Origin: Arthrobacter sp. zg-Y1171
GTDB lineage: Bacteria > Actinomycetota > Actinomycetes > Actinomycetales > Micrococcaceae
Direction: 5' to 3'
Length of the DNA: 64,000 nt
Assembly: GCF_025244845.1 (NCBI RefSeq)
Contig: NZ_CP104264.1
Span: 1,178,001 to 1,242,000, forward strand
This document shows positions 34,801-43,363 of the stretch, piece by piece. Positions within the stretch are counted from its first letter, which is position 1. Every line of letters begins with the position of its first letter. The translations under genes were made by a program, and so were the position numbers. The notes below the pieces were generated by a model, which was not told the origin of the DNA, searched no databases, and worked only from the letters and a program-made list of their open reading frames with translations.

Positions 34801-35736
34801 ATGAACCTTGAAGGGCGCCCGCAGGCACCGCTTATGTCCAACCCCCGAGCCGATCGGGTCCGTGATGTAGCGAAGCTTGCCGGGCGCTCTTCGCGCTTAA
34901 AATCCGGCCGTTTCCTGGCCGAAGGGCCGCAGGCCGTGCGGGAGGCGCTTTCCGCGCACCGTGCGGCCGCGGTCGACGGCGGCCCCGCCGTCGTCCACGA
35001 GGTCTATGCCACCGAGGCCTGCCTGGACCGGCTGCCCGAGCTGGCCGATCTGGCCTCCGGCGTGACGCTCCGCCTGGCCACCGATGAAGTCCTGGCCGCC
35101 ATGGCCGACACCGTTTCCCCGCAGGGCATCGTGGCGGTCTGCCACACCTCCACCGCCACTCTCGAGGAAGTCCTAGCCTCAGAGGCGAAGCTCATTGCCG
35201 TGTTGTGCGAGGTGCGGGATCCGGGCAATGCGGGCACCGTGCTGCGCGCAGCGGATTCCGCCGGCGCCGACGCCGTAGTGCTCACGGCGTCCAGCGTGGA
35301 CATCTACAACCCCAAAGCGGTGCGTTCCACCGCCGGGTCGCTCTTCCACCTGCCGGTGGTTACCGGCGCCGACTTCGCCGATGTCATGCGCGCCCTGCAT
35401 ACCGCAGGCGTCACGGTCCTGGCGGCCGACGGCTACGGCAACGTCAACCTGGACCGGCTGCAGGACCTCAGCGCTGTGCGCCGCTTCGGCGGTGCCTCGG
35501 AGACCGGCAGTTCCCGCCCCGACGGGGCGGACAGATCCGCAGAGGCCGCCCTTCCGCAGCTCGAGCTGCCCACAGCGTGGCTGTTCGGTAACGAAGCCCA
35601 GGGCCTGTCCGATGCAGAGTTGGCCGCAGCCGACCACCGCGTGGCCGTCCCGCTCTACGGCCGGGCCGAGAGCCTGAACGTCGGCACGGCCGCAACTGTG
35701 TGCCTTTACGCCTCCGCACGCGCCCAGAACGGGTAA
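34801..35736 (+). CDS. TrmH/SpoU family RNA 2'-O-methyltransferase
   Basis: 311 residues from ATG 34801 (ATG 34834 is an alternative). The N-terminal substrate-binding domain (RDVAKLAGRSSRLKSGRFLAEGPQAV) precedes the knotted SPOUT domain with its three motifs: RDPGNAGTVLRAADSAGADA, FGNEAQGLS and VPLYGRAESLNVGTAAT. It likely methylates a ribose in 23S rRNA; the exact site is unknown. It starts 18 nt after rplT and is often found here in actinobacteria. Confidence 0.9.
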   Translation: MNLEGRPQAPLMSNPRADRVRDVAKLAGRSSRLKSGRFLAEGPQAVREALSAHRAAAVDGGPAVVHEVYATEACLDRLPELADLASGVTLRLATDEVLAAMADTVSPQGIVAVCHTSTATLEEVLASEAKLIAVLCEVRDPGNAGTVLRAADSAGADAVVLTASSVDIYNPKAVRSTAGSLFHLPVVTGADFADVMRALHTAGVTVLAADGYGNVNLDRLQDLSAVRRFGGASETGSSRPDGADRSAEAALPQLELPTAWLFGNEAQGLSDAELAAADHRVAVPLYGRAESLNVGTAATVCLYASARAQNG

Positions 35737-35766
35737 CCCGCAGGTTCTGCCCGCAGACCGCGCTGA

Positions 35767-35913
35767 CAGCAAACCGGGCAGGAGATCGCCGACGGCATCA
35801 ACGCAGCGGAAGCACGGATCCGTGCCGCTGTACCGATCGCTACCGCTATTTACCTGGAGCCGGATGTATTCGCTTCGAAGAACGCGCAGGACGCCGGTCA
35901 AGTGACCCGCTGA
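35767..35913 (+). pseudogene. Remnant of a cation diffusion facilitator (CDF) transporter C-terminus
   Basis: One frame reads QQTGQEIADGINAAEARIRA then AVPIATAIYLEPDVFASKNA and ends at TGA 35911-35913. It resembles the end of the cytoplasmic domain of CDF cation-efflux proteins (INAAE...VP.A..IYLEPD). An in-frame TGA lies just upstream at 35764-35766, and there is no start codon or membrane part, so this is a broken piece. Its last 68 nt overlap the end of the convergent MFS gene, whose final codons are antisense to it. Confidence 0.55.
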
Positions 35914-37099
35914 TCAGCGCAATAGCCAAACCAAGCAGGGCGAGTACCGCTCCCACCACAGCGGGGGAGCGGTACCCCCAGCCCCAGGCGATTACGACGC
36001 CGCCGAGCAGCGCACCCAGCGCATTGGCCAGGTTCAGGGCCGCATGGTTCAGTGACGAAGCCAGTGACTCGGCACCCGGCGAAACATCCAGCAGCCTGGT
36101 CTGCAGCGGAGGCGTCAGCATTGAGCCGATCACGCCCACCAGGAAAACCAGCACCATGGCGGTCGCCGCGTACTGCACCGCCCACGCGTAGGCCAGCAGG
36201 ATTACCACTGTGCCGCCCAGGATCGCGTAGATGCTGCCCATGACATTGATGTCGGCCAGCCGTCCGCCGGCCACGTTGCCGATCACCTGGCCCACGCCGT
36301 AGAGCCCGACGACGACGGGCAGCACGTTCTCGGAGATGCCCGCCACCTCGGTCATGGTGGGCGCGATGTAGGAATACACGGCAAAGAATCCGCCGAAACC
36401 GACAGTTCCCACCAGCAAGGCCAGCCAGACCTGGGTCCGCCCGAGGGCGCTAAGCTCGCCCTTGATGCTGGCACCGGCGAGGGGTGCCTGGTACGGGACG
36501 AAACGGGCCACCATGGCAACGCTCAGGAGGCCGATGGCCGCCACCAGAACGAACATCCACCGCCACCCGGCCTGCTGTCCCAGCCAGGTCGCAAAAGGGA
36601 CTCCTACGACGTTGGCGATGCTCAGCCCGAGCATGACCATTGAGATGGCCCAGGCGCGGCGCGTCGGTGCCACCAGCGACGCGGCAATGACCGCTGCAAC
36701 GCCGAAGAAGGCACCGTGCGGAAGCCCCGACAGGAACCGCGTGAAGAGCAGCCAGGAGTAATCCCCGGCAAAGAACGAAGACAAGTTGCTCAGGGCGAAG
36801 AAGAGCATCAGGCCCAGTACCAGGGTCTTGCGGGGCATCCGGGCTCCGAGAGCGGCAAGCACGGGAGCCCCCACCACAACGCCCATTGCGTAGGCAGAGA
36901 TCACATGGCCGCCTGCGGGGACGGAGATGCCCAGGTCTTCGACCATTTCCTGCAGCAGGCCCATAATGCTGAACTCAGTGGTGCCGATCGCGAAACTGCC
37001 CACGGCCAAGGCGACTATGGCCTTGGCAGCGGTGGTATGGCGCGTGTCGGGTGTGCGCTTGCCGGACAATGAAATGGGCGCGGTGGTGCTCCGGGACAT
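35846..37099 (-). CDS. MFS transporter, DHA1/AraJ-like
   Basis: 417 residues, ATG with GGAAAG upstream on the minus strand. Twelve hydrophobic segments, with FAIGTTEFSIMGLLQEM in TM1 and the GARMPRKTLVLG signature loop, fit the DHA1 exporters related to AraJ/YdhP. The substrate is unknown. The last ~23 codons run across the CDF remnant on the other strand, so the C-terminal tail (DRRPARSSKRIHPAPGK) may have been acquired by read-through after a rearrangement. Confidence 0.87.
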   Translation of the reverse strand: MSRSTTAPISLSGKRTPDTRHTTAAKAIVALAVGSFAIGTTEFSIMGLLQEMVEDLGISVPAGGHVISAYAMGVVVGAPVLAALGARMPRKTLVLGLMLFFALSNLSSFFAGDYSWLLFTRFLSGLPHGAFFGVAAVIAASLVAPTRRAWAISMVMLGLSIANVVGVPFATWLGQQAGWRWMFVLVAAIGLLSVAMVARFVPYQAPLAGASIKGELSALGRTQVWLALLVGTVGFGGFFAVYSYIAPTMTEVAGISENVLPVVVGLYGVGQVIGNVAGGRLADINVMGSIYAILGGTVVILLAYAWAVQYAATAMVLVFLVGVIGSMLTPPLQTRLLDVSPGAESLASSLNHAALNLANALGALLGGVVIAWGWGYRSPAVVGAVLALLGLAIALISGSLDRRPARSSKRIHPAPGK

Positions 37100-37295
37100 G
37101 TTCGCTTTCCGAGTGGGGTGCGGCTGTGCCGCTGCGGACGGCGTTCACGGTCAACGAGCAGGAAATGCTCCTGCCGGACGCCGGGACGGCTTCGTCCCCT
37201 CCAGCCTAGTGCAGGGGGACCCCCGGCGCCGACCTGTGCGACGGAACATTCCGCTACGGGCAGGCACGGGCGGCCTGCCCTACGGAACGTCCGCA

Positions 37296-37301
37296 TAGAC
37301 T
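37296..37301 (+). promoter_or_regulatory. -10 hexamer TAGACT for the NUDIX gene
   Basis: TAGACT ends 6 nt before GTG 37308, supporting that start and a leaderless mRNA. The preceding ~190 nt back to the MFS start hold no gene that I can see. Confidence 0.5.
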
Positions 37302-37307
37302 TCTTTC

Positions 37308-37751
37308 GTGGCCATTGAATCAACGCAAATCACCAAACAGGTTGTGGGCGGTGCGCTGGTGGACAGCCTCCGGCAGCCTTCCCGGATATTGGCGGCGCGC
37401 CGGAGCGCCCCGGAAGCGCTTGCCGGGTTGTGGGAATTTCCGGGCGGAAAAGTGGAACCCGGAGAAAGCTGCACGCAGGCCCTGCACCGCGAGCTCGCCG
37501 AAGAGCTGGGCATCCGGGTGCAGCTGGGGGCTGAAATCACGGGGCCCCTGGACGAAGGGTGGAGGCTGAACGACGTCGCTGCCATGCGGGTCTGGCTAGC
37601 GGAGATCACCGAAGGCACAGCCGAGCCGCTCGAAGACCACAGCGAGCTCCGCTGGGTTGATCTCAACGCAGATGCACTGATGGGCCTCGCCTGGATACCG
37701 GCGGACCTGCCGATTGTCACTGCGCTGCTGGAGGCTGTCGAGGCGGTTTAG
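37308..37751 (+). CDS. NUDIX hydrolase (MutT-like)
   Basis: 147 residues from GTG. The NUDIX box is complete at 47-69 (G-x5-E-x7-REL-x-EELGI). The opening QVVGGALVDSLRQPSRILAA resembles MutT/CTP pyrophosphohydrolases that sanitise oxidised or non-canonical nucleotides. The exact substrate cannot be told. It stands alone, convergent to an SOS-controlled gene. Confidence 0.88.
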   Translation: MAIESTQITKQVVGGALVDSLRQPSRILAARRSAPEALAGLWEFPGGKVEPGESCTQALHRELAEELGIRVQLGAEITGPLDEGWRLNDVAAMRVWLAEITEGTAEPLEDHSELRWVDLNADALMGLAWIPADLPIVTALLEAVEAV

Positions 37752-37787
37752 CCACGGTGGTGCGCCAAGGGGTTGTCCGGGAACGTG

Positions 37788-38948
37788 CTAGAACAGAGCG
37801 TCCTGGGCAGCGGCCGCAGTGACGGTCTCCTTCCCGTTAGCGGCGCGGGTGGCCTGGGTGCCGGCGGGCCGCAGGAACCGTGCGCCGCCGGTGAAGCCGT
37901 ACTTGGCCTTGAAGAACCGGATCCGCCCGGCGAGCCAGTCCCGGTATTCCTTCGACGCATACGTTCCCTTGCCGTACAGGTCGGCGTATTTGCCGGAGAG
38001 CTGCGGGTAGTGCCGGGCAATGAACTCGAGGTACCACTCGCGGGCACCGGGTCGCAGATGCAGTGCACCCGCCGTGACCCCCGTGGCGCCGGCCGATGCG
38101 AGCGCGGAGAACAGGGCATCGAGGGATTCGTCGCCGTCGGTAAGCCAGGGCAGGATCGGCATGGCCATGACCGAACAGGGGAGTCCGGCATCCCGCAGCC
38201 GGCTGATCAGCTCCAGCCGTGCACGGGGTGTGGGCGTTCCCGGTTCTGCCCGCTTAGCCAGTTCGGGGTCCACCAGTGCCAGCGAAATACCCATGCCGAT
38301 GTCGGTCTGCGCGGAGGCTTCCTTCAGGAGCGGGATATCGCGGGCCAGCAGGGTGCCCTTCGTCAGGATGGAGAAAGGCGTGCCGCTGTCTGCCAGGGCG
38401 CGAATGATGCCGGGCATGAGCTGGTAGCGGCCCTCGGCCCGCTGGTACGGGTCCGTATTGGTGCCCATGGCCACATGGTGGTGCTGCCAGGAGGGTCGGG
38501 CGAGTTCCCGCCGCAGGACCTCGGCAGCATTGACCTTGACCACCAGCTGGCTGTCGAAATCGGCGCCGCTGTCCATATCCAGGTAGGTGTGGGTCTTGCG
38601 GGCGAAGCAGTAAACACAGGCATGGCTGCAGCCGCGGTATGGATTGACGGTCCATTCGAAGGGCATGTTCGAGCCGCCGCCCACCTTGTTCAGCACCGAC
38701 TTGGCCACGACCTCGTGGAAGGTCACCCCGGCAAAGTCCGGCGTACGCACGGAGCGGACCAGGCCCTGCAGCGGGATCAGCGGATCCGTGGTGCCCGACA
38801 CTGCGGTAAGGGGCAGTGCTGCAGGGGGCGCTGCCGAAGGGGCCTGAAGCGAACCGGGTGCCGTAGCAGGCCCGGGCTCCCCCTGGGCGGTTCCGGGTTC
38901 GTAGCCCTTCGCGGGTGATGCCTTCAGTTCCTGACCTTGCCACCTCAT
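37788..38948 (-). CDS. Radical SAM protein, Rv2578c/SplB-like, SOS-controlled
   Basis: 386 residues from ATG 38948. The radical SAM cluster motif is C107-x3-C111-x2-C114 (NPYRGCSHACVYCFARKTHTY), followed by VVKVNAAEVLRRELARPSWQ and GTNTDPYQRAEGRYQLM, typical of the Rv2578c family related to spore photoproduct lyase. The first ~60 residues are a Pro/Ala-rich tail. The family's chemistry is unknown; its LexA box suggests a role in DNA damage. No intein is present. The frame extends upstream, but the ATG is fixed by the -10/LexA box. Confidence 0.88.
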   Translation of the reverse strand: MRWQGQELKASPAKGYEPGTAQGEPGPATAPGSLQAPSAAPPAALPLTAVSGTTDPLIPLQGLVRSVRTPDFAGVTFHEVVAKSVLNKVGGGSNMPFEWTVNPYRGCSHACVYCFARKTHTYLDMDSGADFDSQLVVKVNAAEVLRRELARPSWQHHHVAMGTNTDPYQRAEGRYQLMPGIIRALADSGTPFSILTKGTLLARDIPLLKEASAQTDIGMGISLALVDPELAKRAEPGTPTPRARLELISRLRDAGLPCSVMAMPILPWLTDGDESLDALFSALASAGATGVTAGALHLRPGAREWYLEFIARHYPQLSGKYADLYGKGTYASKEYRDWLAGRIRFFKAKYGFTGGARFLRPAGTQATRAANGKETVTAAAAQDALF

Positions 38949-38954
38949 CCCATC

Positions 38955-38972
38955 ATTAGAACATATGTTCGA
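38955..38972 (-). promoter_or_regulatory. LexA box overlapping the radical SAM gene -10
   Basis: TAGAACATATGTTCGA (38957-38972, plus strand) matches 15 of 16 SOS-box positions. On the minus strand TCTAAT (38955-38960) is a -10 lying 6 nt before the ATG, so bound LexA would cover the promoter. Confidence 0.88.
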
Positions 38973-38973
38973 A

Positions 38974-39483
38974 TCAGGGGGTAGTGCCGCGGGGCGGGCG
39001 GCGACGCCGGACTGCCGGCGAAACGCGGGCCCGGGGGCGCCGCCGCGGCCTTCCGGGATGCGGCCGGTACCCGCCGTCACGGAGGCCGGCCAGCCGCTCG
39101 AACGGATTCGCCGACGCCGGATCGCCGGCAATCACGCGCGAAAGAGCCGCCGCCGCAGAGTACGCGGGCAGGAAGAGCGGACCCAGGAGTGCGTACTGCG
39201 TGCTGTGGCGCGTCTCGTGGCGCAGCAGCGGGCTGTCCGGCGCGTGGATGCGGCGGGCCGAGGAGGAACGGTAGAGGACCACGTTGCCGACGGTGAACGC
39301 GGCCGCACGGGGGAACGGCAGCGGATAGCCCTCGGCGAGGGTGATCTCCTGCGGCCCCGGGGTGATGCTGCACCCGGTGGCACGCGCCAGCAGCATCCCC
39401 GCAGGGGTGGAGAGATTCAGCAGATTGATCCAGCGGCGGATGGAGGCTGCACGCGGTCGGAGAACGATCGGTACGGACGGCAT
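38974..39483 (-). CDS. HExxH-containing protein of unknown function
   Basis: 169 residues from ATG 39483, with GGGAGG upstream. The middle contains LPFPRAAAFTVGNVVLYR and then LLRHETRHSTQYALLGPLFLPAYSAA, where HETRH fits the zinc-protease HExxH pattern next to a hydrophobic stretch. NPFERLAGL follows, and the last ~30 residues are Arg/Pro-rich. I recognise similar unnamed actinobacterial proteins but no function. It ends 25 nt before the radical SAM gene, with the SOS box in the gap. Confidence 0.7.
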   Translation of the reverse strand: MPSVPIVLRPRAASIRRWINLLNLSTPAGMLLARATGCSITPGPQEITLAEGYPLPFPRAAAFTVGNVVLYRSSSARRIHAPDSPLLRHETRHSTQYALLGPLFLPAYSAAAALSRVIAGDPASANPFERLAGLRDGGYRPHPGRPRRRPRARVSPAVRRRRPPRGTTP

Positions 39484-39587
39484 GGAACCTCCCAGCGGCA
39501 GTATGACGGCCCGGTCGGGGGCGTCTACTAGACTTGCAAATGATAAGCCAGAACCCAACTAGGGCCGGAAACAGGTAAGAACAGTAC

Positions 39588-40685
39588 ATGTCTAACTCCA
39601 CACCGGGGACCGGTTCCCCAGATACTTCCCCTGAGGGCACCCAGCCCGAGCCGCCGAATCCGCTGGATGAAGCCGCCATAGCCGCCGCCGTCGAGCAGGC
39701 GCTCGCCGCCATTGCCGCTGCCGCGGACCTGAGTGAGCTCAAGGAAGTCCGGATCGCCGTCACCGGCGAGAAGTCGCCGCTGAGCGGAGCGAACCGGACC
39801 ATCGGCAAGCTCCCCAAGGACCAGAAGGCCGCCGCCGGCAAGCTCGTGGGCCCCGCCCGCGGCCGGATCAACTCCGCGCTCGCCGCCCGCACCGTTGAGC
39901 TCGAAGCGGAGCGCGACGCCCGGATCCTTGTCGAAGAGGCCGTGGACGTCACCGCAGCTCCCCGCCGCCGGCACATCGGCGGCCGGCATCCCATCTCCAC
40001 CCTGCAGGACCGGGTGGCGGATGTGTTCGTCGGCATGGGCTGGGAAATCGCGGAAGGCCCCGAAGTGGAATCCGAGTGGTTCAACTTCGACGCGCTGAAC
40101 TTCAAGCCGGACCACCCGGCCCGCGAAATGCAGGACACCTTCTTCGTGGAACCGCCCGAGGCGCACCTGGTCATGCGGACGCACACCTCCCCGGTGCAGG
40201 TCCGCTCCATGCTTGAGCGCGACCTGCCGATCTACGTGCTCTGCCCCGGCAAGGTGTTCCGCACCGACGAGCTGGACGCCACGCACACCCCGGTCTTCCA
40301 CCAGTTCGAGGGCCTGGCCATCGACAAGGGCCTGACCATGGCAGACCTGGTCGGCACCTTGGAGCACTTCACCCGTGTTCTTTTCGGCGATGAGGCGAAG
40401 GTCCGGCTGCGGCCGAACTACTTCCCCTTCACCGAACCCAGCGCCGAGCTGGACATCTGGCACCCGGGTGCCAAGGGCGGCCCGCGCTGGATCGAATGGG
40501 GCGGCTGCGGCATGGTCAACCCCAACGTGCTCCGCGCCGCCGGGATCGACCCCGAGGTCTATTCAGGTTTTGCCTTCGGCATGGGCATTGACCGTGCCCT
40601 CATGTTCCGCAACGAGGTTTCGGACATGCACGAAATGATTGAAGGCGACGTACGTTTCAGCGAACACTTCGGGATGGAGATCTAA
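39588..40685 (+). CDS. pheS: Phenylalanyl-tRNA synthetase alpha subunit
   Basis: 365 residues. The class II catalytic subunit of the heterotetramer. Visible: HPISTLQDRVADVFVGMGWE, motif 2 (FRTDELDATHTPVFHQFEGL) and motif 3 (GFAFGMGIDRALMFRN). The ATG follows AGGTAAG; TAGACT at 39529-39534 is a possible -10 giving a leader of about 47 nt. No T-box or leader peptide is evident. pheT follows directly. Confidence 0.97.
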   Translation: MSNSTPGTGSPDTSPEGTQPEPPNPLDEAAIAAAVEQALAAIAAAADLSELKEVRIAVTGEKSPLSGANRTIGKLPKDQKAAAGKLVGPARGRINSALAARTVELEAERDARILVEEAVDVTAAPRRRHIGGRHPISTLQDRVADVFVGMGWEIAEGPEVESEWFNFDALNFKPDHPAREMQDTFFVEPPEAHLVMRTHTSPVQVRSMLERDLPIYVLCPGKVFRTDELDATHTPVFHQFEGLAIDKGLTMADLVGTLEHFTRVLFGDEAKVRLRPNYFPFTEPSAELDIWHPGAKGGPRWIEWGGCGMVNPNVLRAAGIDPEVYSGFAFGMGIDRALMFRNEVSDMHEMIEGDVRFSEHFGMEI

Positions 40686-43226
40686 GTGAGAATCCCACTT
40701 TCCTGGCTGCGCGAGTATGCCCAGGTACCGGCGGAAGCAACCGCCGAAGACGTGATGGAAGACCTCGTGCGCGTTGGTCTGGAAGAAGAAGACGTCCACC
40801 GTCCCACCGATGACCTGCAGGGTCCGATCGTGGTGGGCCAGGTGCTCAGCATGGAACCGGAGCCGCAGAGCAACGGCAAGACCATCAACTGGTGCACGGT
40901 CCGCGTGGTGCCGGAAGGTGCCGGGCAGACCCTGACCGGCAAGGGCATCGAGCCCTCCGGCGTGCAGGGCATCGTCTGCGGCGCGCACAACTTCAAGGTA
41001 GGGGACAAGGTCGTCGTCACCCTGCCCGGTGCCGTGCTGCCCGGAGACTTCCGCATCAGCCCGCGCAAGACCTACGGCCACGTCTCGGCCGGCATGATTG
41101 CCTCCGTGCGTGAACTCGGCATCGGCGAGGACCATGACGGCATCCTGGTGCTCTCCACCCTGGGGCTGGACCCCGAGGTGGGCACCGATGCGATGGAGCT
41201 CCTGGGGCTGTACGACCAGGCGGCGGAAATCAACGTCACCCCGGACCGCGGCTACGTTTTCTCCATCCGCGGCGCCGCCCGTGAATATGCCCACGCCACG
41301 GGCACCAAGTTCACCGACCCGGCTGCCGCCGTCGTTGTTCCGCAGGCCGACGGCAAGGGCTATCCGGTGCGGCTCGACGACGCCGCGCCCATTTACGGCA
41401 AGCCCGGCTGCGACCGGTTCGTTGCCCGGACCGTCCGCGGCGTCGATACCTCCCGGCCCACCCCGCCGTGGATGTCCTCGCGCCTGCGCCTGGCCGGCAT
41501 GCGGTCAATCTCGCTGGTAGTCGACATTTCCAACTACGTGATGCTCGAACTCGGCCAGCCGCTGCACTTCTACGACCTGGATAAGCTCACCGGCGAGATC
41601 GTGGTCCGCCGCGCCGCCGAGGGCGAAACCCTGAAGACCCTGGACGAGAAGGAACGCCGGCTCTCCCCGGAGGACCTGCTGATCACCGACGGAACCGGTG
41701 CCATCGGCATCGCCGGCGTGATGGGCGGAGCCGCCACCGAGGTTGCCGACGGAACGCAGAACGTCCTGATTGAAGCCGCCCACTTCGAGGAAGTCAGCAT
41801 TGCCCGCTCCCGCCGCCGGCATCGGCTGCCCTCCGAGGCATCCAAGCGCTTCGAACGCGGCGTGGACTGGAACATCGCGGACGTCGCCGCGCAGCGTGCA
41901 GTGGACCTGCTGGTGGAACTCGCCGGCGGCACGGCCGAGGAGTCCATTACCGACGTCGGCACGGCCCCCGCGCCGCGTCGGATCGAACTGCCCGCACAGT
42001 TCCCGGCCCAGCTGATCGGCCTGGATTTCACCGAGTCCCAGATCACCGGGACGCTGGAGGACCTGGGCGCTACGGTCGAGAAGACCGACGACGGCTACCT
42101 GGTGACGCCGCCGAGCTGGCGCCCGGACCTGGAGACGCGCGAGGACCTCACTGAGGAAATCATCCGCCTGGTGGGCTATGACAAGATTCCGTCCACCCTG
42201 CCGGTCGCGCCTCCCGGGCGCGGCCTGACCCGCCTGCAGCAGCAGCGCCGCCGGCTCATGCAGTCACTTGCAGCAGCCGGCCTCACGGAGGTGCTGGCCT
42301 ACCCGTTCGTGACCGAGGCGGACAACAACACCTTCGGCGCTCCGGAACCGGGCGCCCGCCCGGCCCTGAAGCTGGCCAATCCGCTCAGCGCCGAGTACGG
42401 CTACCTGCGGACCTCGGTGCTGCCCGGCCTGTTCGAGGTTGCCAAGCGCAACATGTCCCGCGGCTTCCGGGATCTGGCCCTGTTCGAATCGGGCACGGTC
42501 TTCCTTCCCGGTGAGCACCTGGGTACGGAGAGCATCCCGCCGCTGGGCGCCAAGCCGTCCGAGGAAGTCCTGGACGAGCTCTACGCCGGAATTCCGGACC
42601 AGCCGCTGCACGTGGGCGTCCTGCTGGCCGGCCACGAGTCCGCTCCCGGGGCCGGCAACACGCCGCGCGCCTGGGACTGGGCCGACGCTGTCGATTACGC
42701 CCGGTTGATGGGTGACGTCCTCGGCGTGGAACTCGTGGTGGAACAGGGTACCCATCAGGCGTTCCACCCCGGCCGCACCGCGCGCATCGCACTGCGCAGC
42801 GGCGAGACCGTGGGCTACGCCGGCGAACTGCACCCCAAGCTCCTGGCCGCACGGGACATGCCTGCCCGCACGGTGGCTGCGGAACTGAACGTGGATGCGG
42901 TTTTCGACGCCGCCCCCGACGTCATCGTTGCCCGTCCGATTTCCAGCTTCCCCATTTCCACGCAGGATGTGGCGCTGGTGGTGGCAGAGGACGTTCCCGC
43001 CGAGCAGGTCCGCGAGGCACTGCGCGAGGGAGCCGGGGAACTGCTCGAAGACGTGGCCCTGTTCGACGTCTACGCAGGCCAGGGCATTGAGTCCGGGCAT
43101 AAGTCGCTCGCGTTCGCGCTGCGCTTCCGCGCGCCGGACCGGACCCTGACCGCCGACGAAGCCTCCGAGGCCCGTGCCGCAGCCGTCGCGCTGGCCGCCG
43201 AACGGTTCGATGCCGTTCAGCGCTAG
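40686..43226 (+). CDS. pheT: Phenylalanyl-tRNA synthetase beta subunit
   Basis: 846 residues from GTG, starting immediately after the pheS stop. It has the N-terminal tRNA-binding EMAP-like domain (about 40-155, GPIVVGQVLSMEPEP), the B3/B4 editing domains (SLVVDISNYVMLELGQPLHFYD), the catalytic-like core and the C-terminal anticodon-binding ferredoxin fold (ISSFPISTQDVALVV). Full length for the family. Confidence 0.97.
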   Translation: MRIPLSWLREYAQVPAEATAEDVMEDLVRVGLEEEDVHRPTDDLQGPIVVGQVLSMEPEPQSNGKTINWCTVRVVPEGAGQTLTGKGIEPSGVQGIVCGAHNFKVGDKVVVTLPGAVLPGDFRISPRKTYGHVSAGMIASVRELGIGEDHDGILVLSTLGLDPEVGTDAMELLGLYDQAAEINVTPDRGYVFSIRGAAREYAHATGTKFTDPAAAVVVPQADGKGYPVRLDDAAPIYGKPGCDRFVARTVRGVDTSRPTPPWMSSRLRLAGMRSISLVVDISNYVMLELGQPLHFYDLDKLTGEIVVRRAAEGETLKTLDEKERRLSPEDLLITDGTGAIGIAGVMGGAATEVADGTQNVLIEAAHFEEVSIARSRRRHRLPSEASKRFERGVDWNIADVAAQRAVDLLVELAGGTAEESITDVGTAPAPRRIELPAQFPAQLIGLDFTESQITGTLEDLGATVEKTDDGYLVTPPSWRPDLETREDLTEEIIRLVGYDKIPSTLPVAPPGRGLTRLQQQRRRLMQSLAAAGLTEVLAYPFVTEADNNTFGAPEPGARPALKLANPLSAEYGYLRTSVLPGLFEVAKRNMSRGFRDLALFESGTVFLPGEHLGTESIPPLGAKPSEEVLDELYAGIPDQPLHVGVLLAGHESAPGAGNTPRAWDWADAVDYARLMGDVLGVELVVEQGTHQAFHPGRTARIALRSGETVGYAGELHPKLLAARDMPARTVAAELNVDAVFDAAPDVIVARPISSFPISTQDVALVVAEDVPAEQVREALREGAGELLEDVALFDVYAGQGIESGHKSLAFALRFRAPDRTLTADEASEARAAAVALAAERFDAVQR

Positions 43227-43240
43227 GTTTATCCAACAAC

Positions 43241-43282
43241 CAGCAGGCCCCGCCGGATGTCGTTATCCGGCGGGGCCTGCTG
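43241..43282 (+). terminator. Terminator of pheST
   Basis: A perfect 17-bp GC-rich stem (arms 43241-43257 and 43266-43282, beginning CAGCAGGCC) with an 8-nt loop, followed by CGTTT. Confidence 0.88.
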
Positions 43283-43351
43283 CGTTTAAGCCCTGTCGTG
43301 TCCGGATCCCGGCGGGAACCGAACACGGCTGCCGCGCTCCGGACCGTTCGC

Positions 43352-43357
43352 TAAGCT
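43352..43357 (+). promoter_or_regulatory. -10 hexamer TAAGCT for the HAD gene
   Basis: TAAGCT directly abuts GTG 43358 and ends 6 nt before ATG 43364. This geometry favours the ATG as the leaderless start. Confidence 0.5.
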
Positions 43358-43363
43358 GTGGCG

